A DNA stretch of 38,755 nucleotides from a virus, in the IMG/VR virus record IMGVR_UViG_3300025913_000073, positions 1-38,755 of that record. One strand, given 5' to 3'. Shown here in pieces: positions 31,301 through 38,755 of the stretch (the stretch's first letter is position 1; the number at the start of each line of letters is the position of its first letter). Below the pieces are notes generated by a model. It was not told where the DNA came from. It saw only the letters and a program-made list of their open reading frames with translations, and searched no databases. The position numbers and the translations under genes are program-made.

Positions 31301-33404
31301 GGAAATCTACGACATAGATAAAGCGGTCGGTACAGCTAATGCACGTGGATTAAGTGCAAGACAAATGATGTCGGATCGCCGGTATTCCTTAGTGGCAATG
31401 GAAAATGAGGCATCGGCGTTGAAGGAAGGGGTGCCATTAACAAAAGAAGAAAAAGAGGCAATAGAAAAAAGGTATAACGATATTAAGGATGCAAGGGATG
31501 CGATTAAAAAAAGAGTAGACGAATTAGAGGCTGAAAATAAGGAATTAAAAGCTAAAAAAAGTTCAAGCAACCACAAAAAAACAAAACAAGAATATGCAAA
31601 ACAAAGGGAGGAGATTTTAAAAAACATGCGGGATGATCTTTTGAGAGCGGCCAGGGGAGGGGAAGGATTAACCGCTTCTGTACCATTCGCCGCTCAACTC
31701 AAAGCCGTTGCTCCCCATGTAGCAAAATTGGTTAAATTATATGTAGAACAAGGTGTAGATAATATAACGCAAATAACAAAAGATATTTATGGGTTATTGA
31801 AACCAACTATGCCGCAATTAGAAGAAAGTCACATACATGATTTAATATCTGGGGAATTTAATGCAAAAGCACCAAAAGAAGGAGAACAAATAAATGATCA
31901 AGGGATTCCACTGCCAATAAAAGAACAAGCCCAACAGGTAAAATATGCTGTCACCGATCCCAAGCTAATGAAGTTAAGGGCAAATTATGAAAGAGCGAAG
32001 GAGGCATGGGGGGATGAAGTTCGAAGAAAAGAATTAGCGGGAAGAACAAAGTCCGAAAAAATACAGGATGCTTTTGTTAAATGGGAGCGGGCATTTAAAC
32101 TTTCTGGCATTACCACAATGGCAAAATTAGCGATGGCGGCTGCAACGAGAATTTCAGTGACGCCCATAGAAGAAGGAATCGGAGGTTTATATTCAAAAGC
32201 GCTCCCGAAAACCGCCGCGAAGGCAACTGGCGAAGGAGGTCTTAATTTAAAAGCAGAAGCCAAGGCCATAACATCGGCCTTCACACAAGGAATGAAAGAT
32301 TCTGCTGATATCTTAAGTAAGAAAACACGAGGCCAAAGTGATATTGAAGCAGTATTTGGTAAAAAAGGAAATCTACCACCAGAAGCTATCGGATTTTTTG
32401 GACAATTGCATAGTGCAACGAAAGCGCCGGTAAAACGTGCTGCATTTGAAAGGTCAATGTATAAAAGGATCAAGGCCAATCTTAAAGCCGGGGTAGATGT
32501 ATCAGACCCGATGCTGCAAGCAAAAATATCAATCCAGGCGTATAAAGATGCTAACAGAGCAATTTTCATGCAGGATAATTTCCTTTCTGATAGTTATAGG
32601 AACTTTGTCAATTCTATCGAGCGGTCAAAAAAATACCCGACACAAGGTAAAATAGCCGCAACGGCTCTGCAATGGTTAATCCCATTTGTGAAAGTTCCCA
32701 CGAATATAGTAGGAGAAGTGGGAACACATGTAGGGGGTGTTCCTATTGCTGCTGGTAAATTATTGCATACTGCATTTACGAAAGGTATAGAAAATCTTTC
32801 CGAAGAAGAAGCTGATATGATCATGCGTAATCTTAAAAAAGGAACTATTGGAGCGGGTGCATTGTTATTAGGCTATTTTAACCCGGCTAATTTTGGAGGG
32901 TATTATGAGAAATACGAGAAAAGGGCTCCAGGTGATTTGAAGGCTGGACAAACGAGGGCATTCGGCCTTACTATACCTGTTTGGTTACAAGAAAGCCCCA
33001 TATTTCAAACAATGCAATTGGGGGCTACTATTAGGCGCGTACAAGATAAAATAGTACACGGAGAGCCAGAAGGAATAGGAAAGGGGATTTGGGCTGGATT
33101 ATTGGGATTGGTTGAGCATGAACCATTGGTGGATCAACCTGCCCGGATTATGGGAGCTATCAAAGACCCGAAAGAACGGGAATATTTCCTGGGACAATTA
33201 GCCAAAGGAACCATAGTACCTGCTGGCATTTCAAATATCGCCCAATGGACTGACCCGGCAGAATCCAGAAAACCCGGAAGTATTTTGGAGAGTGTAGAAA
33301 CCGGCATTCCGGGCCTTCGTGAAAATGTTCCAGAAAAAGCACCTCCTAAAACAAGCGGAGGTGGTGGCAAAAAGGGAGGGAAGAAAAGAGAGCGTAGACA
33401 TTAA
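28344..33404 (+). CDS. Giant internal ejection/cargo protein with LPD38-like C-terminus
   Basis: A 1686-residue protein. Residues 1-50 form a small repeat-like domain (FAARIKAKYPQYKDIND followed by LVNRIVTKHPEYKD) that I have seen in large proteins of Bacteroidota phages. Residues about 320-510 are Gly/Ala-rich and hydrophobic. Residues about 1030-1095 are a charged coiled coil. The C-terminal third includes AALQWLIPFVKVPTNI near 1444 and a membrane-like GTIGAGALLLGYF near 1500, typical of the LPD38 type of large polyvalent/ejection protein. It ends in a Gly/Lys/Arg tail. Its place corresponds to T7 gp16. No lysozyme-type motif was found. It probably enters the host envelope during DNA delivery. 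Confidence 0.6.
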   Translation: MPGDKETIEQFAARIKAKYPQYKDINDTDLVNRIVTKHPEYKDSVDLSGATRQTQTESPQFQQGPIGSVIPDYAPANQRIASDSRVQKATILPVQTKTVQVGPVSKEIVQTVAEKHADEVAAAQQRVNQTLQKSDGAIKNLLTDYKKQQELSGIQDQLHQRGVDATSNGEVAQRISSLIPKATIHVSEEEVKDYKNAMRDDPNLGREALHEYARLNPGEAKKIAADAYLLDSKDRSHNAEKILQNKEGIEKGNLEYSIWHGGKVQKPEGFAESLGRGFDQRTQQFNDYNFLSSAKDEDIINEMEKRRKTPHNEDEPVPVASGLSGGFGQMVGAEGPTMVKGAIPAILSGATGGGAAAAAPWLGALLTSPDFYERGYANSFTQNYNELRDQGHDAADAVAIAKNRASFDAKADVAMGALMTATGAKMGTPGIPGKLTPGFVGAVKGAVKEMAASSPEAAGVGILGGLTQMAKNIHSGKKGTEGIAEAALVPIAFHFGIKSIAAGAQIVGGTLFKSSVDNMAKQPEEAVNKTIGEQVENGEITPEKATEIYNVINEKRQQNAVLFDKAKEAVSKGAVKGVEGEPLQADINNPEKFDAHLKHIADQAHDPKTAENTVEVYGKDLVDVAKQLHPAEDIPALIEANRKFDLKEVDEEIKKLSSESEDYGKKKEALEKQKTAINDYYDNYGKHHEDINSPQIEDNGKQTETDQTLPQTNEVGKEGAAQEPVPFSNQQTEAAKGFLQQGIESGHIDKEYAPFADHADHLLNYIRDQVKAGKGNEMEQEYILELVTLSQSETSYPIVRNIKPKENATTQQEPGTVDVGQPPVNGGTMGEGNTRSEIPPGESQPEAQSQSVGQKEVIPEDDLPFRNEPGDESITGIRNSITSKNIEEAGLRPVLQEAKRTHKEVWNAALEKVKKGYDPQVLIDKLKKKPRPLTDEEDALLLIHQVDKESQLDAINRGITEAGQKGDEGQLAELGLQKVKIKDDLQEIYDIDKAVGTANARGLSARQMMSDRRYSLVAMENEASALKEGVPLTKEEKEAIEKRYNDIKDARDAIKKRVDELEAENKELKAKKSSSNHKKTKQEYAKQREEILKNMRDDLLRAARGGEGLTASVPFAAQLKAVAPHVAKLVKLYVEQGVDNITQITKDIYGLLKPTMPQLEESHIHDLISGEFNAKAPKEGEQINDQGIPLPIKEQAQQVKYAVTDPKLMKLRANYERAKEAWGDEVRRKELAGRTKSEKIQDAFVKWERAFKLSGITTMAKLAMAAATRISVTPIEEGIGGLYSKALPKTAAKATGEGGLNLKAEAKAITSAFTQGMKDSADILSKKTRGQSDIEAVFGKKGNLPPEAIGFFGQLHSATKAPVKRAAFERSMYKRIKANLKAGVDVSDPMLQAKISIQAYKDANRAIFMQDNFLSDSYRNFVNSIERSKKYPTQGKIAATALQWLIPFVKVPTNIVGEVGTHVGGVPIAAGKLLHTAFTKGIENLSEEEADMIMRNLKKGTIGAGALLLGYFNPANFGGYYEKYEKRAPGDLKAGQTRAFGLTIPVWLQESPIFQTMQLGATIRRVQDKIVHGEPEGIGKGIWAGLLGLVEHEPLVDQPARIMGAIKDPKEREYFLGQLAKGTIVPAGISNIAQWTDPAESRKPGSILESVETGIPGLRENVPEKAPPKTSGGGGKKGGKKRERRH

Positions 33405-33434
33405 AAATCAGTAACTTTAATAAACTTTTATATC

Positions 33435-33962
33435 GTGGCATTTAATGGCAGTTTTACAGCAGTACAAGCGGCAAATGGTACAGATTTACTCTTTACCGAT
33501 AATTCCACTGGTTCAGATGCAAACCTGACAGGCCGACGCATTTACCCATACAAATCGGATGCAACCGTATTGCTCCCAACTGGAAATACATTGGGTTATA
33601 TAGATTGGCCCATTTCTGCCGGGAGTACATTAACAGTTTCCGGATTATTGCAAAAAGATTATGCACTTAATATAAATGTTTTGTGGTTAAGCAGTAGTCC
33701 TTTATCGCCACCTAGTACTTATACACTAACTACTTTATACGGTTTTGTACGGAATACAAAGAATTTCATTTATAATAAACTACAAAACTTAGATGCACAG
33801 CCAGGATTACTCAATGACCAACAATGGCAAATGAGCCTCTTTAGTTTATATAATGAAATAAGTAATTGTGCGTTATCGGTTGAATATTTTGATTTATATA
33901 AAGCACAAAATGCCTTGGATCGCGCACTTAGTTTGATGAGAAATGATAAATTCAATTTTTGA
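33435..33962 (+). CDS. Virion-associated protein of the adsorption module
   Basis: A 175-residue protein with a GTG start at 33435, the only reasonable start because the next in-frame ATG is far downstream. The N-terminal 100 residues are beta-rich with small polar residues (FTAVQAANGTDLLFTDNSTG, and later WPISAGSTLTVSG), the C-terminus helical (YFDLYKAQNALDRALSLM). It overlaps the Ig-domain gene by one base (TGATG). Position suggests a tail or fibre-attachment protein; no family is recognised. Confidence 0.55.
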   Translation: MAFNGSFTAVQAANGTDLLFTDNSTGSDANLTGRRIYPYKSDATVLLPTGNTLGYIDWPISAGSTLTVSGLLQKDYALNINVLWLSSSPLSPPSTYTLTTLYGFVRNTKNFIYNKLQNLDAQPGLLNDQQWQMSLFSLYNEISNCALSVEYFDLYKAQNALDRALSLMRNDKFNF

Positions 33963-34834
33963 TGGCAGTTAATATACCATTATATATACAATACGGTCAA
34001 ATCGGCCAGTTTTCATTAGCTAATAAATACGCTAATGATGCTATATTTAATGGGGTTAATTTAGTGCCATCGTATATTTCATTGTTACGTACCATTCAGG
34101 AAACGGTTTCGGATCAATACAGTTTAAGTGGGTCTACCCCGGCGTTGGAGGGATTGGCAAATTATATGTTAGCCTTATCGGGAGTATGGCCGGTCAATAC
34201 AACGCCTGTAGCTACCCCCTTTATCATAGTTACGCAACCACAAAGCCAAACGGTAAATGCCGGGACTAATGTTAGTTTCATAGTTGTAGTGTCGGGAGGG
34301 GTTCAGCCTTATACATACCAATGGAAAAAGAATGGATTGGATTTGTCCGGCGAAACGGCACAAACATTATCATTAACAAGCGTAACCAGTGGAGATGCCG
34401 GAAATTATTCTGTAGTTATTACTGATAATACGGGACAAGTGTTAACAAGTAACAATGCATTATTATTGGTTGTTGCGGCTGCTATTACCGGGTCATATTA
34501 TTATGGAGATACGGATTATTTCGCGGCTCTTTCCGCCGGAACGGATGCAATTTCTTACCAAGGCACTTTCTCGATAACTCATAATGCGCCCATAGTACCT
34601 CCGTATCCATTGGCAGCAGGAAACAATAAAATGCTAGTGATCCGTGTGCCAGTAGGAGAAAGTCTTAAAACAACCTGGTTTAATACTGCATTTAATAACG
34701 GAACTATTCAACCAAGCGACGGTATTTTCAGAGTGCCATTAACTCCAGCAGGGTTGCCTTTATATACATATTATTTGACAGAGTTAGCTTCGAGTTTTGA
34801 TTTCAATAATCCAAACGTATTAACGCTTTCGTAA
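33962..34834 (+). CDS. Ig-like domain virion protein
   Basis: A 290-residue protein starting ATG 33962 (MAVNIPLYIQYGQ). Residues about 85-175 are an immunoglobulin-like domain: VTQPQSQTVNAGTNVSF, a central YQWKKNGLDLSG with the core Trp, and SVTSGDAGNYSVVITD, in which D-x-G-x-Y is the canonical Ig C-terminal motif. Such domains on phage virions are thought to bind surface glycans weakly and aid adsorption. The stop overlaps the next start, so it is translated with the tail spike. The rest of the protein is unrecognised but beta-rich. Confidence 0.75.
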   Translation: MAVNIPLYIQYGQIGQFSLANKYANDAIFNGVNLVPSYISLLRTIQETVSDQYSLSGSTPALEGLANYMLALSGVWPVNTTPVATPFIIVTQPQSQTVNAGTNVSFIVVVSGGVQPYTYQWKKNGLDLSGETAQTLSLTSVTSGDAGNYSVVITDNTGQVLTSNNALLLVVAAAITGSYYYGDTDYFAALSAGTDAISYQGTFSITHNAPIVPPYPLAAGNNKMLVIRVPVGESLKTTWFNTAFNNGTIQPSDGIFRVPLTPAGLPLYTYYLTELASSFDFNNPNVLTLS

Positions 34835-37800
34835 TGAAAAAACTATTATTCATATTATTTATACTAATTGGATATTTTTCCAAATCGCAAATTCAGTATA
34901 ACCCCTCTCTTTTTACCGTATCCAATAAAAGTTTTGGAGTGGCGCAGGGCGTTACCACAGATGCACGTAGTTGGATAAGGGATACTACTATTCCTTCTCC
35001 ATTCATGCGAAACTATGCAAGTCGGTCCGAAGCAAATACATATCTATATTTGGCGAAATATAGAGTAGGACATTTTTCTCTATATATAGATTCCGCAGGC
35101 GCAACCTACGAATATTGGTATAGAAACTGCACAAATGACACGTGTCTTGTTCTAAAAAATAACAATCCCACTACAACAGATAGTTCCATATTCGCTACTC
35201 TCTATCGCGTAGATACTGCTAAAACGAATCTTCGTACTGAAATAGCAGGTAAAGTATCCACTACACTCCCAACCGGCCAAATATTGGCAGGGAATTTATC
35301 TAATGTAGCTACTCCAGTAACACCTGGAGGGGTTCTTTCTATGACTTCGGGCGGTGCTTTTGATTATGTAAATAACTCCATACTGTTTTCAAAAATACAG
35401 ACAATACCTTCTCATACGGTAATAGGAAATCCAACAGGAAGTACGGCAACCCCACGATCTACCTATTTAAAGTATGGTTTTCTGTTCGATAATGACAGCA
35501 CTAAAATTGATACTACATTGCTTAAAAATGTATTTGGTGCGGGTTCTATAGGATGGGGATTAACTGGTAATGCCGGAACCGTTGAAGGAACAAATTTCAT
35601 AGGTACAACGGATAATATTCCCCTTAGTTTTCGGATTAACAATGTAGCTAGTGGTTACATCGGTAATGGTACGACATTCAACACGTTCTTCGGGTCAACG
35701 GCTGGATCGTCCATAACATCCGGACAAGGCAATACGGGTGTGGGATGGGGTTCTGCACCTTCTCTTACTTCAGGAGGTAATAACACTTCAATGGGGGCTT
35801 TTGCGTTAGGATCTACAGACGTAGGGCAATTTAATACTGCTATAGGAGTGGGTTCTTTGAATGCAAATACCGCAGGAAGCAATAATACCGCCATCGGAAA
35901 TATAGCCTTACAAAATACTTCCGGAAATTTCAATACTGCTTTGGGAAATGCTGCCGGAATAAACATAACTACAGGGCATCATAATATAGTAATTGGAGCC
36001 GATACAAATACTACATTGCCCCTTACAACCGGGTCATATAATACCATAATCGGTGGAAATATCAGTACGATTAACCCCTCTTTCAATAACTCAGTTTTAA
36101 TAGCTACCGGAAAAGGAACAGAAAGATTACGGTTTGATTCAGTGGGTAATCTTAAAATAACCCATCAGACATTAATTAATGATACATCTACTTATAAAGT
36201 CCTGACACAAAATGCAAGTGGGAACGTTCGTACAAGTAACTGGTTGGGCAGCAGTGTAAGCATGGATAGCACCCTGTTTTACACAAAATACCGATCTGAC
36301 ACATCCCGGACAAATATATACAATGCTATAAATGGAAAACAAAATACTCTTACACTTACAACAAGTGGTAGTAGCGGACCCGCTACCCTTATCGGGGCTA
36401 CCCTTAATATTCCACAATATAGCGGAGGCGGGATGACAAACCCGATGACCACGGCGGGAGATTTAATTGTCGGAGGGACAGGAGGGGCACCCACTCGCGT
36501 AGGTGTTGGAACAAATAACCAATTGTGGACAGTTATAAGTGGCACACCACAATGGGCAACCTCGGCTGATCCGTCTGTATTTAATATTGTTACCCAATAC
36601 GGAGCCGATCCGACAGGAGTAGTAGACGCATGTCCTTTAATTCAACAAGCTATATTAGATGCATTTGCTGCCGGAGGTGGCGTTGTATATGTTCCCATAG
36701 GAGTTTATAATATTGCATGCGCCCCGACGCACAATATTGGCGGGATTGATATGAACGCGCAGTTGTATATACCCTGGGATACGACTTTACAAACAACTAC
36801 AATCGTTAAAATAGTTGGCCAAACAGTTCCAACAAATACAGAAGCAACGCCTTTTTATTTCCCCAATGCTTCCATACCTTTTACCGGGCCGGTTTTCTAT
36901 TCCACGACTACTGTTAACAACTCTACTCATGCCGGTTGCGCGGTAATTGGGACAAACGGGCCGCAAAACTCGCTATTCGGAACTTTTAATTACAATGGAT
37001 TGGAGGTAGAAAATTTAACTATAATAGTCAAAAACAATCCAAACGGGGCCGGCCCGGAAATAGGGGGTATTAATCTGGCTAATATGGGTGGACGAATTGC
37101 CTTAAAGAGTTTAAATTTCATGGTTGACACCATTGGTACTTATCTTACTTATCCGTCACGGGAACTAAGCGGATTTGAATTACCAGACAACGGTGGTGGT
37201 GCTCAATATGCTGTCAGGGATGTAGTTGCTTCAGGTATTAAACGGGGATTTGTTTTTGGAGAACACGTAGTGGCTTTAAACTGTAATGCTGGCTCTTGCG
37301 TAAATGGTATATCTTTTAAATCGGGGAGTCACTATTCTTCCGTAGACCACTTTCTTGCCACATGGTGTATCAATCAGATAGACTGGTACAATAAAGGAAG
37401 TAGTCAGGGATTATTCGTAGATGTGAATGCTTTGGACATTGAGTGGGGGTTAGGAAATCCGCAATGGTTTAACTCCGCTACACTGATACATGATACGGCC
37501 AGTTTAATAACCGGCACAGTTAAATACTACGAATTGGCGCAAGGGGGGAGTACCCCGTATAGTCAGTCATTACCCGTTGATGGAGGACTTAATATTGATA
37601 CACTAAGTATTAAAATACCGCGTGTTGCTTATAACAGAAGCACCTCTACAAATTTTGTGCGGGGTAATTTTGCAGCCGGAATAGCGCAACAGGGATTGCC
37701 CGCCTCCTCAGGAATTGGATTAGCTGATGAAACATTTCTATTAGTTGGTAATACCAATGCTTCAGCGGGTACAAGCCATTTACCAGAGTTTTTAACAGTT

Positions 37801-38755
37801 GTTAATCAACCCACTACTGCAACGGGATTAATAAGCAGATGGATGAGTGTTAATACAGCTATCCCCGGTTCCGGTAGTGCAGAACGGAGGGCTTTTGTAT
37901 TGGCAACGGCTACCAATGGTACTTTGACCTCAACCCTGGCAAATGTATCTGTACTAAGCAACGGTACTTCCACCACAATGCAACAATGGGATAGTACCTA
38001 TGTTAGTTTCCCAACTGCTAATGCAAGATTTGGTAATCTTACCGGAAATCTTTTAATCGGCACATCTACAGATGCGTCATCCCGGATGCACGCAGTAAAT
38101 ACAACGGGAAGTATAACTACAATGTTTTCGGGTCTTAACGCGAGTGGAAGTAGTGCCGCAGGTGCTGATTTTGCACTGTTTAATGACGCAGGTACAGGCG
38201 CGAACCATGGATTTCACGGTTATATGCTTTCTTCAACATTTTCCGGGTTTAATAACTTAGCCCAGTTTTTCAACTATGAGAACGGAGCTATGAGATTTGG
38301 AACGAATAACAAGCAATTCATAATAGGGTTCCCTTCAGGAAATACCCGATTTGGAACCACGACAACGGACGGCAATGCGTTTGTACAAACAGATCCAAAT
38401 ACAACTAGCACAGCTTCTCTATTGCTTGCCCCGAGTTCTGCCGTGAATGTTTCTTCCCCAACATCGGGTATGCTTTGGTGGAACGGGACTAACTTAAATT
38501 TCAGAACGGGGAGTAGCACAGTGGATTTATTGGCTGGAGGATCAGGAGGTTCAGATACCCTTAAACTGGTAAACGAAGGAACGGGTCTTCCACTTACCTG
38601 GGCCACCGCAGACACGGCACATATAAGTACGATACTGGCTACGAATGGGTTAACCGGAAGCAAGTTGTCAGATAGCACTTTACAAATTGTATTGGGGGGC
38701 ACACTCACTCAGAATACAAATATAGCGGGAGCTTCAAAAGCTATGAAGTTGGGAA
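34834..38755 (+). CDS. Tail spike/fibre with signal-like N-terminus, NTxxG repeats and pectate-lyase fold, 3' end missing
   Basis: The frame is open from ATG 34834 to the end of the window, at least 1307 residues. The first 19 residues (MKKLLFILFILIGYFSKSQ) look like a Sec signal peptide with possible cleavage after SKS. Residues 300-407 hold seven NTxxG-type repeats about 17 residues apart, like the YadA-head beta roll. At 589-606 the sequence reads YGADPTGVVDACPLIQQA, the start of a pectate-lyase-type beta helix as in phage spike depolymerases. Near residue 1073 is LLIGTSTDASSRM, typical of spike C-terminal regions. The gene overlaps its neighbour by one base. It probably recognises or cuts surface polysaccharide. 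The catalytic residues cannot be named. Confidence 0.75.
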   Translation, partial: MKKLLFILFILIGYFSKSQIQYNPSLFTVSNKSFGVAQGVTTDARSWIRDTTIPSPFMRNYASRSEANTYLYLAKYRVGHFSLYIDSAGATYEYWYRNCTNDTCLVLKNNNPTTTDSSIFATLYRVDTAKTNLRTEIAGKVSTTLPTGQILAGNLSNVATPVTPGGVLSMTSGGAFDYVNNSILFSKIQTIPSHTVIGNPTGSTATPRSTYLKYGFLFDNDSTKIDTTLLKNVFGAGSIGWGLTGNAGTVEGTNFIGTTDNIPLSFRINNVASGYIGNGTTFNTFFGSTAGSSITSGQGNTGVGWGSAPSLTSGGNNTSMGAFALGSTDVGQFNTAIGVGSLNANTAGSNNTAIGNIALQNTSGNFNTALGNAAGINITTGHHNIVIGADTNTTLPLTTGSYNTIIGGNISTINPSFNNSVLIATGKGTERLRFDSVGNLKITHQTLINDTSTYKVLTQNASGNVRTSNWLGSSVSMDSTLFYTKYRSDTSRTNIYNAINGKQNTLTLTTSGSSGPATLIGATLNIPQYSGGGMTNPMTTAGDLIVGGTGGAPTRVGVGTNNQLWTVISGTPQWATSADPSVFNIVTQYGADPTGVVDACPLIQQAILDAFAAGGGVVYVPIGVYNIACAPTHNIGGIDMNAQLYIPWDTTLQTTTIVKIVGQTVPTNTEATPFYFPNASIPFTGPVFYSTTTVNNSTHAGCAVIGTNGPQNSLFGTFNYNGLEVENLTIIVKNNPNGAGPEIGGINLANMGGRIALKSLNFMVDTIGTYLTYPSRELSGFELPDNGGGAQYAVRDVVASGIKRGFVFGEHVVALNCNAGSCVNGISFKSGSHYSSVDHFLATWCINQIDWYNKGSSQGLFVDVNALDIEWGLGNPQWFNSATLIHDTASLITGTVKYYELAQGGSTPYSQSLPVDGGLNIDTLSIKIPRVAYNRSTSTNFVRGNFAAGIAQQGLPASSGIGLADETFLLVGNTNASAGTSHLPEFLTVVNQPTTATGLISRWMSVNTAIPGSGSAERRAFVLATATNGTLTSTLANVSVLSNGTSTTMQQWDSTYVSFPTANARFGNLTGNLLIGTSTDASSRMHAVNTTGSITTMFSGLNASGSSAAGADFALFNDAGTGANHGFHGYMLSSTFSGFNNLAQFFNYENGAMRFGTNNKQFIIGFPSGNTRFGTTTTDGNAFVQTDPNTTSTASLLLAPSSAVNVSSPTSGMLWWNGTNLNFRTGSSTVDLLAGGSGGSDTLKLVNEGTGLPLTWATADTAHISTILATNGLTGSKLSDSTLQIVLGGTLTQNTNIAGASKAMKLG
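35731..36054 (+). repeat. Seven coding repeats of NTxxG type, period about 17 residues
   Basis: Within the tail spike, NTGVG, NTSMG, NTAIG, NTAIG, NTALG, NIVIG and NTIIG begin at residues 300, 317, 334, 351, 367, 384 and 403. The near-regular spacing (17, 17, 17, 16, 17, 19) suggests stacked turns of a left-handed beta roll, as in YadA-type adhesin heads. Confidence 0.75.

Noticed and set aside
31985-32569. Minus-strand frame of 194 codons opposite the 1686-residue protein gene
   Set aside because: It is antisense to an uninterrupted coding gene with a protein-like sequence, and the reverse product has no motif or context.
38274-38708. Minus-strand frame of 144 codons at the window end
   Set aside because: The plus strand is an open frame from 34834 to the window end with clear spike features, so this is a shadow.
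1-38755. CRISPR arrays, tRNA genes, integrase and attachment sites
   Set aside because: No regularly spaced DNA repeats, tRNA-like cloverleaf, recombinase gene or attachment-like duplication was seen; intergenic gaps are too short to hide an array. The only periodic repeat is the coding repeat in the tail spike.

Overview
The window is a 38.7 kb piece of a tailed double-stranded DNA phage (or a prophage of that kind) that very probably infects a member of the Bacteroidota. It carries a portal protein, large terminase, scaffold, major capsid protein, connector/ring proteins, a very large tail-nozzle (muzzle) protein, internal ejection proteins and a long tail spike. The Bacteroidota assignment rests on three things: promoters of the TTTG-N~20-TAnnTTTG type, almost no Shine-Dalgarno sequences before start codons, and protein families typical of Bacteroidota phages. 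The order of connector proteins, a roughly 1300-residue nozzle, and large cargo proteins, with no tape measure or sheath, suggests a short-tailed virion. It resembles the crAss-like phages (Crassvirales), but that placement is from recollection of those families and was not computed.

Layout. 1-2619: the 3' part of a primase-helicase (cut by the window edge) and four small genes. 2620-4227: a leader with an apparent promoter and a possible pseudoknot RNA, then a run of small accessory genes beginning with an Acb2/Tad1-like protein, a family that sequesters the cyclic-nucleotide signals of CBASS and Thoeris defence. 4220-7669: a methyltransferase and three glycosyltransferase-like genes, with a 30-residue membrane peptide gene between the last two. 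7670-7930: a lone minus-strand gene. 8034-11197: a small basic (RHH-like?) protein, a divergent GroEL, an HNH endonuclease gene, a single-domain GroES and a tandem two-domain GroES-like protein. 11230-20070: the head module (portal, small unknown protein, TerL, a second lone minus-strand gene, scaffold, major capsid protein, a conserved head-associated protein), ending in an intrinsic terminator. 20141-33404: connector proteins, nozzle, and three internal/cargo proteins of 228, 490 and 1686 residues. 33435-38755: adsorption module with an Ig-domain protein and a tail spike of at least 1307 residues that runs off the window.

How it works together. The chaperonin genes lie directly before the head genes on the same strand, so the simplest reading is that the phage supplies its own folding chamber and lids for capsid or other virion proteins, as T4 does in part with gp31. 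The Acb2/Tad1-like protein would protect against host nucleotide-signal defence. The glycosyltransferase block could modify the host surface, virion or DNA. No integrase, repressor, tRNA gene or CRISPR array was seen in this window.
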